Source: Gonapodya prolifera JEL478
Taxonomy: Eukaryota > Monoblepharomycota > Monoblepharidomycetes > Monoblepharidales > Gonapodyaceae
Assembly (NCBI GenBank): GCA_001574975.1
Contig: KQ965755.1
Location: forward strand, 11,473 to 33,399
Length of the DNA: 21,927 nt
Direction: 5' to 3'
Shown piece after piece: positions 9,800 to 20,575 of this stretch. Position numbers and translations under genes: made by a program. Every line of letters begins with the position of its first letter. Positions within the stretch are counted from its first letter, which is position 1. A model generated the notes under the pieces. That model worked only from the letters and a program-made list of their open reading frames with translations, searched no databases and had not been told where the DNA came from.

Positions 9800-11959
9800 T
9801 CATCGCCCACTCACTGCCCACTGAATCAGACCAACCACCCCTCCCGCGGCAATCGCCCAAGGTTCTTCAAACTTCCATTTGCCTACCACTCCGCAAGCGA
9901 CGAACCCGAACGCGACAAGGATGGCGTACAGAGGGAACTGGCCAACGCTCAAGATTCTGCCTGTAGCTGTCACACTGATGCTTCCGTCCGTATCCCGAAC
10001 GACGGGAACGATGGCCTTCTCCCAGAGACCGTACGCTGCAGCGAACACCAGTCCCACCGCCGCAGCGTTCACACCGTCCAAGAGCGTTCTCGCGAGAGGA
10101 TGAGTTCGTGCTCGGCGCCAGAAGGGAAGGAACCCGGCGATGAGGAGGAGACCTGGCGCAAAGATTCCCACGTTTCCGAGGAAGGCTCCGGCGAGGAGAG
10201 AGCCGGGTGTGGTACGGAGAGCAAGCGCTCCCAGGTAGACGGAAAAGTTGAAATTGGGACCTGGGCAGCAGTTAATGAAGGCGAGACCGACTGAGGAAGA
10301 CGAAGTGTGTAGGTGAGACGTCGTCCGGCCGGAAGCCGGCTCATGCAGATGCAGCTCGAAAAACGAAACATGTAACTCACTCAAGAACTCCTGCGTGGTA
10401 CACCACCCCTGATCCACGATGTACCCTGCGAGCAACGGAATGACGACAGGGCCTCCACCAAAAATGATGACGCCACATTCATAAAACGTCAGGAAGACCT
10501 GCAATGCCCGCGGAAGGTCCTTGTACACCGCGGTGTTGCGAATGATGATGCAGACGACAAAAAGAAGAACCGAAGTAGTCATCAAAATCGCTCCAGTCAA
10601 GTGTCCATAGGTGAGATGAACTGGGATAGAGTCGTCGTCGTCGGCGTCGGCTTTGACTTCAGTGGGTGCAGCCGTCCCAGCCGAGCCTGGCTGGGTGCTT
10701 GACGGACCCTTGCCACGGGCGAGAATCCTGATGTTTGTCCATAAGGACTTTGATGGGTCAACGCGGCCTTCCAGGACGAAGTGCTCAAGAGTACGCCATA
10801 TGTACATGACGGCCCCTCCGCAGGCAATGAGGACGGGGTATAGCCAGGTAGTAGAGGAATACGCAGAGGCGAAGGCGAACGAGAGGAACCCGATGAAAAT
10901 TTGGATGTCGGTTTTGCTGCATAATTTCGAAAATGTCTTGTCATCTTTCATGTGTAAATTTGGAGCGAGCGGACACTTACTACATGTTCTTCGCGAGCTT
11001 GTAAGCTGCAAGAGCAATCAAACCAACAGCTACGGAAACGAGACCTAGGTGTGTCGAGCGACAAACGTTACACGTGGTCTTCGAACTCGACCCTAAGAAC
11101 ATGGAACACCAGGTGGTTCACTACTCACCATTTTCGATATACGCGAGCCATACGGGCACGTTTGTACCAATGGCGTTGATACCGAACGCGATTCCCACCA
11201 TGATAGCGAAGCCGGGTCCACACCAGAGCAAGAACGCGTAGAGAGCCGGAAGAAGGCCAGCGCGGATGATCGCAATTGCAAATTGGAGCTGCGTGGAGGC
11301 AGGACCGGGAAGAGCCTTTCAGGGGTGAGGAGTTGATCATGAGGGCGGTTGAAAACCCTTGTAAACGAGAATACAACTTGTGGGAATAGTCCCTCACCTG
11401 GCATATTGAAAAGAGTTCTGCGAAGCTCGGTGCGTCAATCCAACGTTTTTCAGGCTTGTCTGTGTTCACCCAGAGCTGCAACATAAGAGCGACATGTGCG
11501 GCCGGACCACCAAACGTCTATTGTGAAGCGAAAGGGAACATGGTAGGGCATTCGCGTCTTCAAAAGGAATGGTAAATAACTCACAATGTATCCCAACGGA
11601 GTCCAATTCGCTGTTATCTCCCATAACCTCTCCCGAAGTGGTCTCGCCGCCGGAACCACGAAGTCCTTCCTTTCGTCGTCAGCGACACCAGCCTCGAGAG
11701 AGCCTGCAAGTTTCTCCTTCTCTGACGACTGGAAGTCGGCTGAAGAGTTTGCGGTGATGGTGTCAGGGTCGTTTGCGAGAAGTGGGATCGAAGGCGTTTC
11801 TGGGTGAACCTGCGAGCCGGCCCATCAATAGCGTGTTGAGCAAAAGGAAAACTCGACGAAGATGGTCTGAGTACTGGAGGAACCTTTAGGTACCTTGGCG
11901 GTGTCTTCAGCTTTCGGTGGGTTCTCGGAACTTCTACTCCTCGCTTGCTCGCCAGCCAT
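9800..11959 (-). CDS. Chromate transporter (CHR family), two-domain form
   Basis: CHR proteins are membrane carriers; bacterial members export chromate and several fungal members are described as chromate or sulfate-related carriers. Exons in transcript order are 11959-11894, 11809-11585, 11517-11398, 11315-11129, 11044-10981, 10916-10381 and 10290-9800. All phases agree, giving 562 residues. The first half has TFGGPAAHVALM (from residue 98), LPGPASTQLQFAIAIIRAG and a membrane run ending VAVGLIALAAYKLAKNM. An acidic linker (about residues 290-318, ADADDDDS) leads to the second half, with IIFGGGPVVIPLLAGYIVDQ (near residue 373), GLAFINCCPGPNFNFSVYLG across the last junction, and hydrophobic segments to the C-terminus. 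The paired FGG and PGP motifs are the family signature, one set per domain. The ATG at 11959 opens a hydrophilic tail of about 80 residues. Substrate is not determinable from sequence. The intron at 10380-10291 is 90 bp and stop-free. Confidence 0.92.
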
Positions 11960-13399
11960 CGCCAATCGACGCTCCAGTCAGCAGCAGCGATGGCGAAAAT
12001 GCTTCACGATAGTCTTATAATCGAAAAGGAAGAGCGCCGCCAAGTCCGTCGGATTAATCCGCAAAGTAGAGGCGTGCTGACCACGTGCCCGTCTCAACTC
12101 CCGTGTCATTTGTGACATCAGTTTAACAGGCCGCACTCGTATGCTAAAAGTGTTGATAATTTTCACTTCCACGAAGGTGAAGCTAGACCTGTTACCCCAG
12201 CAGAGCACATCTCAAGTATTTAAAATGTTATCAATAGCGAACGAGTGTGTTATAATCAATTATCAGCCTGTGCTTTTGTGGTTGAAACGCTGTGCCTTTT
12301 GGATGGCGGTGCACTGTCAGAATTTCTTGTACAGGGGTATAAAAGACCCACCTCAGGAAGAGAAAATTTTCATCGACTGTACTTTCAGGATCATGTGTAC
12401 AGTTGCCATCTAGTCTTTTGGTTCCAAACAACCAAACTAGACACTTTGATCACTCCAGAAGATGACGTGCGGAGCCGCGGCTCGAGCGGGAAGTGGGGAG
12501 GTGAGCGCGACGTTCAACCTGCTGTCGGAGGCCTCGGTCGATGATGGCGGGTGTCGCTGCTCCCTTCCGTTGAAGATCGCGTCCGGTGCTTATGATGTGT
12601 CCTTGGACCGTCGGGTATCGCGGCGAGGTCGCTGGCTCGTTCTGATGGAGTGTCAAAGTGTCCGGTGTGGTTGAGGACGGAGACACCAGTTTTCGAGGAA
12701 TCCTTCTAAAGGAGGGGTGGTTGATTTCTTCCACGATAATATATTTTGTCGGCGGTTGTCGTTTTCTCTTTCGCTTCCGTGTCGGGCTTTCTCTTGAATG
12801 AGTAGACCTGAATAGAAGCATCGTCCACTTGTCGTATGACATCTTCGACAAATGTGTTGCCTTTCCTTCGTCTTCTCTTTGCGCTTTCCTTCACGGAAGT
12901 TGAATGATGGGTGTGTGTTACTTAGTCCGAACCCGTGCTTGCACCTCGTTCGTCAGCCGTAGAGAAACTTGGGAAACTCGCCCTGTTTTTTTTGTCCAAC
13001 TGGCGAGTGATACTGTCGCAAGTCCGATTGACCCGCGGACAACTCAAAGATCAGGGGGGTTCGCAGTTGTGCCTCGGCAGGTGATATCATTATCAAGTCC
13101 GCCGATAGAAAGTACGCAGTCAAATGTAAACTCAGCAGCAGTCGCAATAGACGCAATCAATACAGCAAAAACGCGCAGCAGCAGCCCCCCAACTCACCCC
13201 CAAACCGGTCCTCGGCCCGCGTGGCTTCGGTGGTCGGGTTTCGCCTCCGTTCACCCAAATTGGTGTATCGCCCCCCTTTTGTCTCCCGGCACACAGCTAA
13301 AACATACGTCCAGCTAAGCCAAATAAAGCTACTTGTCACTCAAAGAATCAACCCGTAGTCCGCACAGAATCACACGCAAATAAACTCGAGACACAAAAC
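11960..13399. other. Long spacer upstream of the chromate transporter, weak ORFs only
   Basis: The first ~150 bases must hold the transporter's promoter. A GC-rich island (about 12460-12680) is open on both strands: plus 12462-12674 (70 residues) and minus 12851-12450 (133 residues, basic start KRKRKRQPPTK). A second minus ORF, 12894-12706, is Lys/Arg-rich (MKESAKRRRRKGNTFVEDVI). Another, 13156-12953, begins with a signal-like hydrophobic run (MRLLRLLLSLHLTAYFLSAD). None contains a domain I recognise, and I could not connect them by splicing, so no gene is called. The plus ORF 12904-13317 is also unrecognised. Confidence 0.4.
12338..12345 (+). promoter_or_regulatory. TATA-like box (TATAAAAG)
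   Basis: A consensus-quality TATAAAAG lies 117 bases upstream of the ATG at 12462 on the plus strand. That ORF (70 residues, MTCGAAARAG start) is not recognisable, so the box may be fortuitous. Confidence 0.25.
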
Positions 13400-13660
13400 T
13401 TATTCAATCCGTACTGCTCCCGCTCCAATAACATACGCGGTCGGTACTCCTGCATTCGGGCCGCTGGGCGTGCGGTCAAACCCAAGCAGGTCGCCATAAC
13501 CTGCGACAATACTCAACATGTCGTCGCAAAAAGGCTCTCCCAGGTGATTGCAACCCGCAAGACTGAAAACTGACTTCGAATATTTAAGCGTCGCCCAACA
13601 GAGAACGAAACTCTGTCACCATGTCTCTCATATTTTCACTCACTGCTTGATCTTGGACAT
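13400..13660 (-). CDS. Possible small two-exon gene, 59 residues, unknown function
   Basis: On the minus strand an ATG at 13660 opens a 17-base exon (13660-13644) that ends at a GTGAGT donor. An 81-bp intron closes with TTTTCAG, and a second exon (13562-13400) completes the frame to a TAA. The phases match exactly (17 + 163 = 180 bases). The second exon encodes GCNHLGEPFCDDMLSIVAGY followed by GDLLGFDRTPSGPNAGVPTA and an end at AVRIE; the composition looks selected rather than random. There is no transmembrane run, no CAAX end (so not a basidiomycete pheromone precursor) and no dibasic processing site. It may instead be the last exon of a larger gene or a relic, since the 17-base first exon is weakly constrained. 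I do not recognise the family. Confidence 0.35.
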
Positions 13661-15403
13661 ATCGTGTTGCAGTGTATGGTCGAGCAAAGAAGTTCAAGTC
13701 ACATTGTTGGACTCCGTATGTCATGACGTTAACTTTTTGTAAGCTCGCAAGCAAAAAATAAAAAGAGAAGTGTCGCTTGTGGGTCTGACATTGACGCGCA
13801 GTTGATTGACTCATAGCATGGAAACTTGTTGTTTTGTCTCTTGCATATCCACAAGCACTGAACGTTTATAATCGCGTCTTCGAGTTATAAGACATCGGCG
13901 CATCATTTTTTTTGGTCTCACACCTTGTAGTAAACTGGCTCAGTAGGGAGCAAAAAGAGTTTCAATGACGAATCGATAAACAAAAATTCACTTCATATTG
14001 TCGACCGCCGTTGTCTGTAGTGCACCGTCACCCTTCAAGTGAGCCCTGCAATGTCAGGACGTCGGATCTAGCAACCCATCGAAGAAGATCGGTCACGAAC
14101 AGTGGCAACAGGAGGTGAGTGAGGGATTCCTCAGGGTTGCGAAAAGTTACATTAAAGACAGCAAAAATCGCTCAATCTGCCACTCTCATAGCTTTCTCAC
14201 GCTCTTAACCATTGCTATCGTGCGGTTTGTCACGAGGCTGTGCCCCGTTGCCGTCTCTCGGGACGTCATATTGTGACCTTCGGGGTCAGACGTTTTTGGC
14301 TGTGTTGTGCAGTTGCGACAACATTGCTGCGCGAGGTGACAGCAATGGCAACTAGGTCTCTGGCTCCACCTCAGTAGTCGCAACACCTGCGGCCGTGCCC
14401 GAGTTCCGCGCCTCTTGGGTCATTGTCCAACAACTCATCTCCAGGAAACGGTGACCATTTTTTCAAATGATCCCGCTGAGCCCCCGTTCATACCCAGCTC
14501 GCAATCTGCTACGCCGTTTTTTCCTGACTGTCATGCACTTTTGGAAAAGCGGTCCCAGGAGTTGGAAACCTTTGTTTGAAAGTACGCGTCCCTTCTGCAT
14601 ATTAGACTGTCACCTGGTGCGAGTGGGGCGCTTGGAAACCTTTACACAATTACGCAATGATTTGGACAGTGCGTTGCCATTCACCGAAGTGAAAGCAAAA
14701 TTTTTAACCATGAATATTTTGACATCCTCCTGGACGGACTGGACCTTGTGGACTTGAAAGGCATTTGTCTGCAAACTCCTCGAACAATATCGGGTCATGG
14801 CCTTGGATTGTGCGTGTCTTTGCGTTGTTGCATTGCATGATTCTTGGGGGCGAGACTGTGCAATAAAACCTTTGTGCCGTTTTGGTGTGGTGACGGCAGG
14901 AAATCTGAGTTCCACCGTGTACACCCTGTTCTTCACCCCAGACCACACCCAATCGTGGGGAGTCCTCGGGTATATATGTTTCACCGAAATGACCACCTTC
15001 TTCCCCATCGGCAAGCGGCGCTGCCGTGGGCATAGCTGAACACCGACAATGTTTTTGTCTGGACATCCTTTGGGCTCGTACGCTTCGATGTGGCCATATT
15101 CTATACAATCCCCGGTGCGTTCCGGACTTACGGCGTCCATTTCCGTAGCGTAGTTCACGTCCGTCGTCCCATCAGCTCACAACCCCATAAATATATCATC
15201 GACCTAACGACAGGTCTCATTCGGTACCTCGTTGACATCCTCATCCGATCATCCTTCACACTACACGACGTCAATCTGTCACTTCTGAATACACCCTTGT
15301 TGTGAGGAAGAAACACCCTTTGATTCCCTCCCTGGCCAGTTCGAACGTGTCATCTTACCCACGGAGTGCGGCAGAGACTGATAAGACCATGATGATGTTT
15401 TAG
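13661..15403. other. Long spacer without a supportable gene
   Basis: About 1.7 kb of mixed composition. The largest ORF is minus 15158-14610 (182 residues, basic, no recognised motif), and the plus strand opposite it is also broken into ORFs (14467-14757 and 14797-15039). A minus ORF of 66 residues (14386-14186) is Cys/His-rich at its start but without regular zinc-finger spacing. No splice-consistent model could be built. AT-rich patches near 13740-13760 and 13870-13920 resemble non-coding DNA. Confidence 0.4.
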
Positions 15404-15496
15404 GTGGGGTCGGCGCGATCGACGTTCAGTGTGGAGGTGCCGACGAAGGGAGTGTTTGATCGGCGGGACTTGAAGAAGAGTGACCGAATTTCTTAA
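15404..15496 (+). other. Short coding-like fragment behind a splice-acceptor-like site
   Basis: After a TTTTAG at 15398-15403 a 30-residue open stretch reads STFSVEVPTKGVFDRRDLKK and ends at TAA 15494-15496. Its composition is protein-like, but I find no upstream exon in phase. It may be the terminal exon of an unrecognised gene or a relic. Confidence 0.2.
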
Positions 15497-15583
15497 TCTC
15501 TCCCATCAACAGACCGAAAGACTTCAGTCCTACTTTCATGATATGTTTCTAGTTGCCTTGCATGGATCTTACGGGCACCCAGT

Positions 15584-15607
15584 AACGTTCTCCCAAACGT
15601 TCTCCCA
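15584..15607. repeat. Two-copy 12-bp tandem repeat
   Basis: AACGTTCTCCCA occurs twice back to back with no mismatch. It lies in a region with only weak ORFs and no function is evident. Confidence 0.7.
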
Positions 15608-15871
15608 TGATCTGGACCAGTTCGTTCGACCTCATTATATTTTTCGTCGGGCGAACTGGAGCGGCACCAGTCCTTGCCATCTTCTTTCAGTCTTCTTGTC
15701 AGACGAGATGCGGAACGGATACAATTCTTAATGATGACGTCAAAGTTCAATCATGTACCAAATGTCGCAGAATTCCCTTCGTATCAATCGTGTGGTCTGC
15801 TCCGGGACGCGGTGCTCAGAAATGTGTATTGGGTAGTGCTTCTCTCTTTTTTCCTAATCCAGCGTCCGACT

Positions 15872-15889
15872 TTCTCGCTATAGCGAGAA
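15872..15889. repeat. 18-bp perfect palindrome
   Basis: TTCTCGCTATAGCGAGAA equals its own reverse complement with no spacer. It lies 113 bases upstream of the reductase start codon, with a CCAAT three bases downstream of it (15892-15896). Such a site could bind a dimeric regulator; this is inference from position and symmetry only. Confidence 0.75.
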
Positions 15890-16001
15890 GACCAATTAAA
15901 GACGCACTAAAGAAGCGAGGGGATCCCCCCGCCACCGGTCTTCGGATTTCGTAAGCCGAAAAACTTCCCCCGACTTCTTCCGCTTTACACTCGCGACGAC
16001 G

Positions 16002-17900
16002 ATGAAGAACACACAAGTCATCTTCAAGTCCGCGCCTGGTAATGCCATCCCAATTAGCCTCTCACGTTGTGTTCGACGACGATTGTTTGATTCCGAACGT
16101 ACCTCTCTCCACAACCACTAGTCGGATGGGTCAAGCCGGAGGACCTCGAGGTCGTTGAGACGGAATTCGACATTGCTGTCATCGGGAATGGGGAAAACGA
16201 TCTCGTGTTGGAGAATCTTTACATCTCGCTCGATCCAGTGAGTCGCGATTCGCTACAAAGTTGACTGTTGACCATGAGAAACTCAATCGCCATGCCCCCA
16301 GTATATGCGCGGACGTATGAATGTCACTGCAAAGTCCTGTCGGTAGACCATCATGCCAAAGACACTTCAGAAATGATACTTATCTAATCTTCACAATCCT
16401 CACACGTCGACGATGTTGCGACTCTAAAAAAGACGCCGCTTCGTGGCAACTTGGCCAACCTTGTCAAGCCGGCGGTGTCTCGCGTGTCATCAAATCGAAG
16501 AACCCCTCCTTCCCGGTCGGCACGTTGGTAGCAGCCGCAGTGAAGTGGGAAGAGTACACCGTCCTTCCGAACGCAAAGGAGCACCCGGCTGCTTTGAGGA
16601 AAATTGACGAAGGACTGGGGATTCCTCTGAGTTACTACCAGGGAGTCGCCGTAAGTGTTTCGTAAGCGTGGATTAATCTCGTCATCTCCTGACTTCTGGG
16701 CGACACTCGATCTACCTAGGGCATGCCCGGTCTGACAGCGTGAGTAAAACCTTCGCCCGGACTTTCCAGCTCAGTCAGTCACGCAACTATTCCCTCTCCA
16801 CCCTGCAGGTACACGGGCCTCTTCAAATTCGGTCGCCCCAAAGCAGGCGAGACCATTTTTATTTCCGCAGCTGCAGGCGCGGTGGGTCAAGTCGTAGGAC
16901 AGGTGCGGTTTCCGTCTTGTATAGTTTTGTTCGAGAACCAGTTCTGAATGCTCCTCGGCAACCACCGCAATCGATACAGCTTGCTAAGCTCCACGGCCTG
17001 CGCGTGGTTGGCTGTGCGTCTGAGGATGACAAAATCGAATTCCTACTCAATGCCCTCAAGTTTGATGCTGCATTCAATTACAAGAGCGTGAGTTGACGTA
17101 ATTTTGATCAGATTCCAACGTAGTAACTTCCCTTCCTGTCTTATATCGAATTTGTGAATAGCCACCTGGAGGTAGTCTTAAATCCGCGCTGGAACAATCT
17201 TGTCCGAAAGGTTTGTGATGGACTAGGTGTGGTCTTTCGTCCCAACTCATGTTAAAATTCGTGAACACTCCTCGCGTTGGTCTAAAGGCATCGATATCTA
17301 CTTTGAGTGAGCTTCGTCCCGTCAAGTTTGCACATTGGCGCCTTTTCTGAACGGGTGTGTTCCTTGTTCTAAAGCCATGTCGGCGGTAAAATGCTGGACA
17401 CTGTATTGGAGCACATGAACGGTGCGTCTGTGGAGTCTTTCACTACAAGTTTTCGGACGCGCTCTCATTTTGACGTCTAGATTTCGGTCGTATTCCCGTC
17501 TGCGGCATGATTTCACAATACAACCTCACGACTCCCGAACCACTGTACAATACTCGAATCATCCTTACCAAACGTCTTGCTGTCGAGGGGTTCATTGTGT
17601 ACGACTCGTTCGCGGAAATGGGTGAGAAGTTCTACAGGGATGTCATCCCGTTGATCAAGGAAAAGAAGATCATTTACAAAGGTGAGAATGAAACGTCGAA
17701 AGGATATGAGGTTTTCTAATCATGTTGGATTCTTTCAGAGGACATCCGAAAGGGACTCAAGCAAGCACCGGAGCAGTTTGTGGACATGTTGAAGGGAGGA
17801 AACAGGGGAAAGGTGAGTCCACTGATCGCCTTATTTGAACTTGCTTGATTCGACCTCATTTGTGTACAAAAAGGCCGTTGTTGAGATCAAGGCTCCCTAG
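16002..17900 (+). CDS. Zinc-independent medium-chain reductase (prostaglandin/alkenal double-bond reductase type)
   Basis: These NADPH-dependent enzymes reduce the double bond of alpha,beta-unsaturated carbonyls in the cytosol. Thirteen exons splice in phase: 16002-16038, 16122-16237, 16302-16338, 16433-16650, 16720-16739, 16809-16902, 16980-17087, 17162-17210, 17288-17306, 17375-17421, 17481-17681, 17739-17812 and 17874-17900, giving 348 residues, the family's usual length. Family motifs appear in order: ENLYISLDPYMRGRMN (about residues 42-57), SWQLGQPCQAGGVSRVI, YYQGVAGMPGLTAYTGLF, the nucleotide-binding AAAGAVGQVVGQLAKLHG (about 163-180), YFDHVGGKMLDTVLEHMN and FGRIPVCGMISQYN. The catalytic-zinc ligand pattern of alcohol dehydrogenases is absent. 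Exon 3 needs a weak donor (GTCGGT at 16339), chosen because it restores KSYAASWQLGQP. Two exons are only 19 and 20 bases. Natural substrate unknown. Confidence 0.93.
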
Positions 17901-18254
17901 AATGGTTTGACAGCGCTTATGCTGCATACATCATTTAAAAATCAACAATAGTTTGATTGCCGTGAGAGAGCTCACCCTCCTCAAGAAAATCGATGATGCT
18001 GCATTCGATGTATAAATAGCGTCACGGAGTGTTGCTGCATTGTGACGAACGGTCGCTTTCGGAAAGTGCGACTGTTGCATTCCTTTTCCACAGCAGTGCC
18101 ACAGGGAATTGCATCAAACCTATTCCCCCGAGTTACTTATCGTGGTGGATATACGTCTTCCCATTTTTGCGCTTTCTGGTGCACATTGTGGTACAGTTGT
18201 CGGCGTTAGTCTGTAGTTCGTTCGGTGAAACATTCAGCCGTTCTCGGTAGCAGT
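17901..18254. other. Spacer between reductase and MFS gene, with promoter
   Basis: The 3' end of the reductase transcript and the promoter of the MFS gene share these ~350 bases. A plus ORF at 18029-18250 is short, hydrophobic and lies between the TATA box and the MFS start, so it is most likely leader sequence rather than a gene. It opens with ATG and is an upstream reading frame if transcribed. Confidence 0.45.
18011..18018 (+). promoter_or_regulatory. TATA box (TATAAATA) of the MFS gene
   Basis: TATAAATA lies 237 bases upstream of the MFS start codon at 18255, in the right orientation and in an otherwise gene-free spacer. A leader of roughly 200 bases would follow. Confidence 0.45.
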
Positions 18255-20426
18255 ATGACCTCGTCGAGTCGCGACGCCTTCGCTGAGGACGGAAGTGCCG
18301 AGAGAATTGATGTTCGCAAAGATACCTCGGTTGCCTCAGAGCAGGAAGCGTCGACCGCCCATGTCAAAGAACTGAAAGCTAATTCCGAAGAGACACTGGA
18401 CGAACGGAAGGAGGAAGAGCCGCCACCTACAGTCGAAGCGATCTTTCCTGGCGATGATAACGCTTTTCAGGCATGGGTGATGGTCGCTGCTGGTTCGTTG
18501 GCAGTTTGAAAGCTTGGAATGATTGCTCCCTTTTGAATATGACTCACCATCCCAGCATTCATGGTGCAGTTCTTCTCCATTGGACAGCGGGACATGTTTG
18601 GTGTTTTACAGCGGTATTTTGTTGCCGAACAAAGTAAGCAGTCTCTCCGCGCTCGCTCCCTCGGCTTTGGTGAACTGGAAATGCCTCGTCCTGCCAGCAT
18701 TCCCTGGGTCCACAAACCTCCAGATATCACTTATCGGCGCTCTTTCAGCATCAGTCTTGATGGCCTTTGGACCCACAGCAGGATTCATGGTGGGCCGTTT
18801 CGGACTCCGGACGACGGTGTTGTTGGGAGGTGCTTTTATGTGCGCGGGAGAGATTTTGGGATCCTTCGCGACGGAATTGTGGCACGCACATCTTAGCTTG
18901 GGTGTTATAGTTGGCGTGGGATTCGCCTTCTCGTATTTTCCTGGTGAGTTCGCCATGTTGTCGACGACCACCGCGACGTTGCAGACACCAATGTTCGCTC
19001 TTCATTTAATAGCCGTTTCCATGCCATCGCAATGGTTCAAGAAACGAAGGGGACTCGCGCAGGTTTGTTCCCTCCCCTTGATAAGTTTGATAATTACTCC
19101 GAACCAACGAAAAGACAATCGCTCCTAAGGGTCTCTGCGTCATGGGTTCTGGTCTTGGAGGCTTCGCCCTTTCTAACTGGACACAACGCATTATCGATAC
19201 ACCTGGACTTGGTTGGAAGTGGGCTCTGCGAATTGACGGACTTGCCGCACTTGCAGGTACGAAATTCCCCTGTCAGTCAGCATCTGGCATAGTATTTTAT
19301 CGGAGAACCTTTCTCTGTTGGACGGTTCCAGTTGTTGGGACGTCTGCACTCTTTATCAGGAACCCACCAAGGAACCCAGCTCTTGAACTTGCCGCTCCAC
19401 CCAAGAAGACAAACTTCTGGATTGATGTCCGAGGCCTCTTTTCCAACCGTCGCTTCCTCACTCTCTACATTCAAGGATTCATGGTTGCCATGTCCTTCTA
19501 TATACCCTACTATTTCACAAGTGAGGTTTTTGCAGGCTGTTGTGTTTCGGTTGTTCCGACTTCCTTGGCTGCTAATTCTTACACCTGCACTCCTTGAATT
19601 CTCATCTACAGCATCACTCGCTGTTAACATTGGTCTCACACCAACGGAAGGCGCTTTCGCCTCCTCATTTGTCAACATTGGTTCCATGGTGGGTCGATTT
19701 GGGTGGGCGTACGCGACGGACTTCCTGGGACCAGTGTGAGTACTCGGTTTCGCAACCCCCCCCCCAAATAGACCCAATCGCGCGAATCTTCGTTCCAGAA
19801 ATACGTTCATCATCTCGACAGTGTTCCAGTGCATATCTATGAACGCGATCATCCCCTCCGCCAACTCGTACGGTTACTTGATCTTCGGATCATTTTTGTA
19901 CGGTTCGTATTTGGCATTGCTGGCGGCCAGGGTTAAACACTGTGGATCTTATTTCACCCATCACGTCTAGGCACGTCAACCGGAGGATGGACTTCCGTCA
20001 TCCCCCTTGTGTGCGCAAGCATTGTTGGGGCCGAACACTTGCCGTTCAAACTTGGGTGACTTGTTTTTACGCACCATTACGGGTATGCTCCCGTTGCTCA
20101 CCTATTGTTCTCTGCCGACAGATGGCTGTTGAACTCTTGGTTCCCCGGGACGCTGGTGGGAACACCCATTGGTACGTTTCACCGAAAACTAGATTCTGCG
20201 TAGCCCACACCACGTTCTAGCTCATTCGCTCTCCTCCACAGGTGGTCTCATCGCCGACGCCTTCACCACATATTCCCCAGATCCGACCACAGGAGCCCCA
20301 GTACGTTCGGTGAACTTCTGGCCGCTGTTCATTTACAGCGTGATATTCCAGGTGGTAGGGCTCGTAATGGTGCTGTGGGTGAGGTGGGGCATGATCGGGA
20401 GGAAGGGAACGAGCTGGAAGATGTAG
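18255..20426 (+). CDS. MFS transporter, monocarboxylate-transporter-like (MCT/Mch type)
   Basis: Members of this MFS group move monocarboxylates or other small organic solutes across the plasma membrane; fungal members often have unknown substrates. Eleven exons splice in phase: 18255-18492, 18556-18633, 18698-18943, 19013-19062, 19130-19256, 19332-19520, 19612-19735, 19799-19902, 19971-20055, 20122-20171 and 20242-20426, giving 491 residues. A hydrophilic acidic tail of about 70 residues precedes the first membrane segment (AWVMVAAGAFMVQFFSIGQR). Family-like motifs follow: GFMVGRFGLRTTVLLGGAFM, SQWFKKRRGLAQG after segment four, VMGSGLGGFALSNW, a central loop starting RNPPRNPALELAAPPKKTNF, then GSMVGRFGWAYATDFLGPV and ISMNAIIPSANSYGYLIFGS in the second half. 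The C-terminus ends GRKGTSWKM. Exons 9-10 are the least certain because their sequence is less conserved. The gene is downstream of, and co-oriented with, the reductase. Confidence 0.9.
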
Positions 20427-20575
20427 CAAACTGGCGATATTAGTTCATGACGACCGTTTATTTAATACCTTCCAGCTTCTTTTGCGACTATCACGGCTAT
20501 CTTCAACTAATCTTAGTATTTGTATCCTAACGAAAGTCCGAAATCGCCCAAACAGCTTGCACAATGTTTGAATCA

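Noticed and set aside
13400-13660. Mating-pheromone precursor interpretation of the small gene
   Set aside because: It ends in VRIE rather than a CAAX prenylation motif and lacks the usual processing layout.
14610-15158. 182-residue minus ORF
   Set aside because: Length alone is suggestive, but composition is basic and irregular, no domain is visible, and the opposite strand is also open.
19756-19765. Run of ten C's
   Set aside because: It lies inside an intron of the MFS gene and does not affect the frame; possible sequencing soft spot only.
16002-20426. Reductase plus MFS transporter as a biosynthetic cluster
   Set aside because: Two co-oriented genes without a synthase, oxygenase or cluster regulator nearby do not support a cluster.
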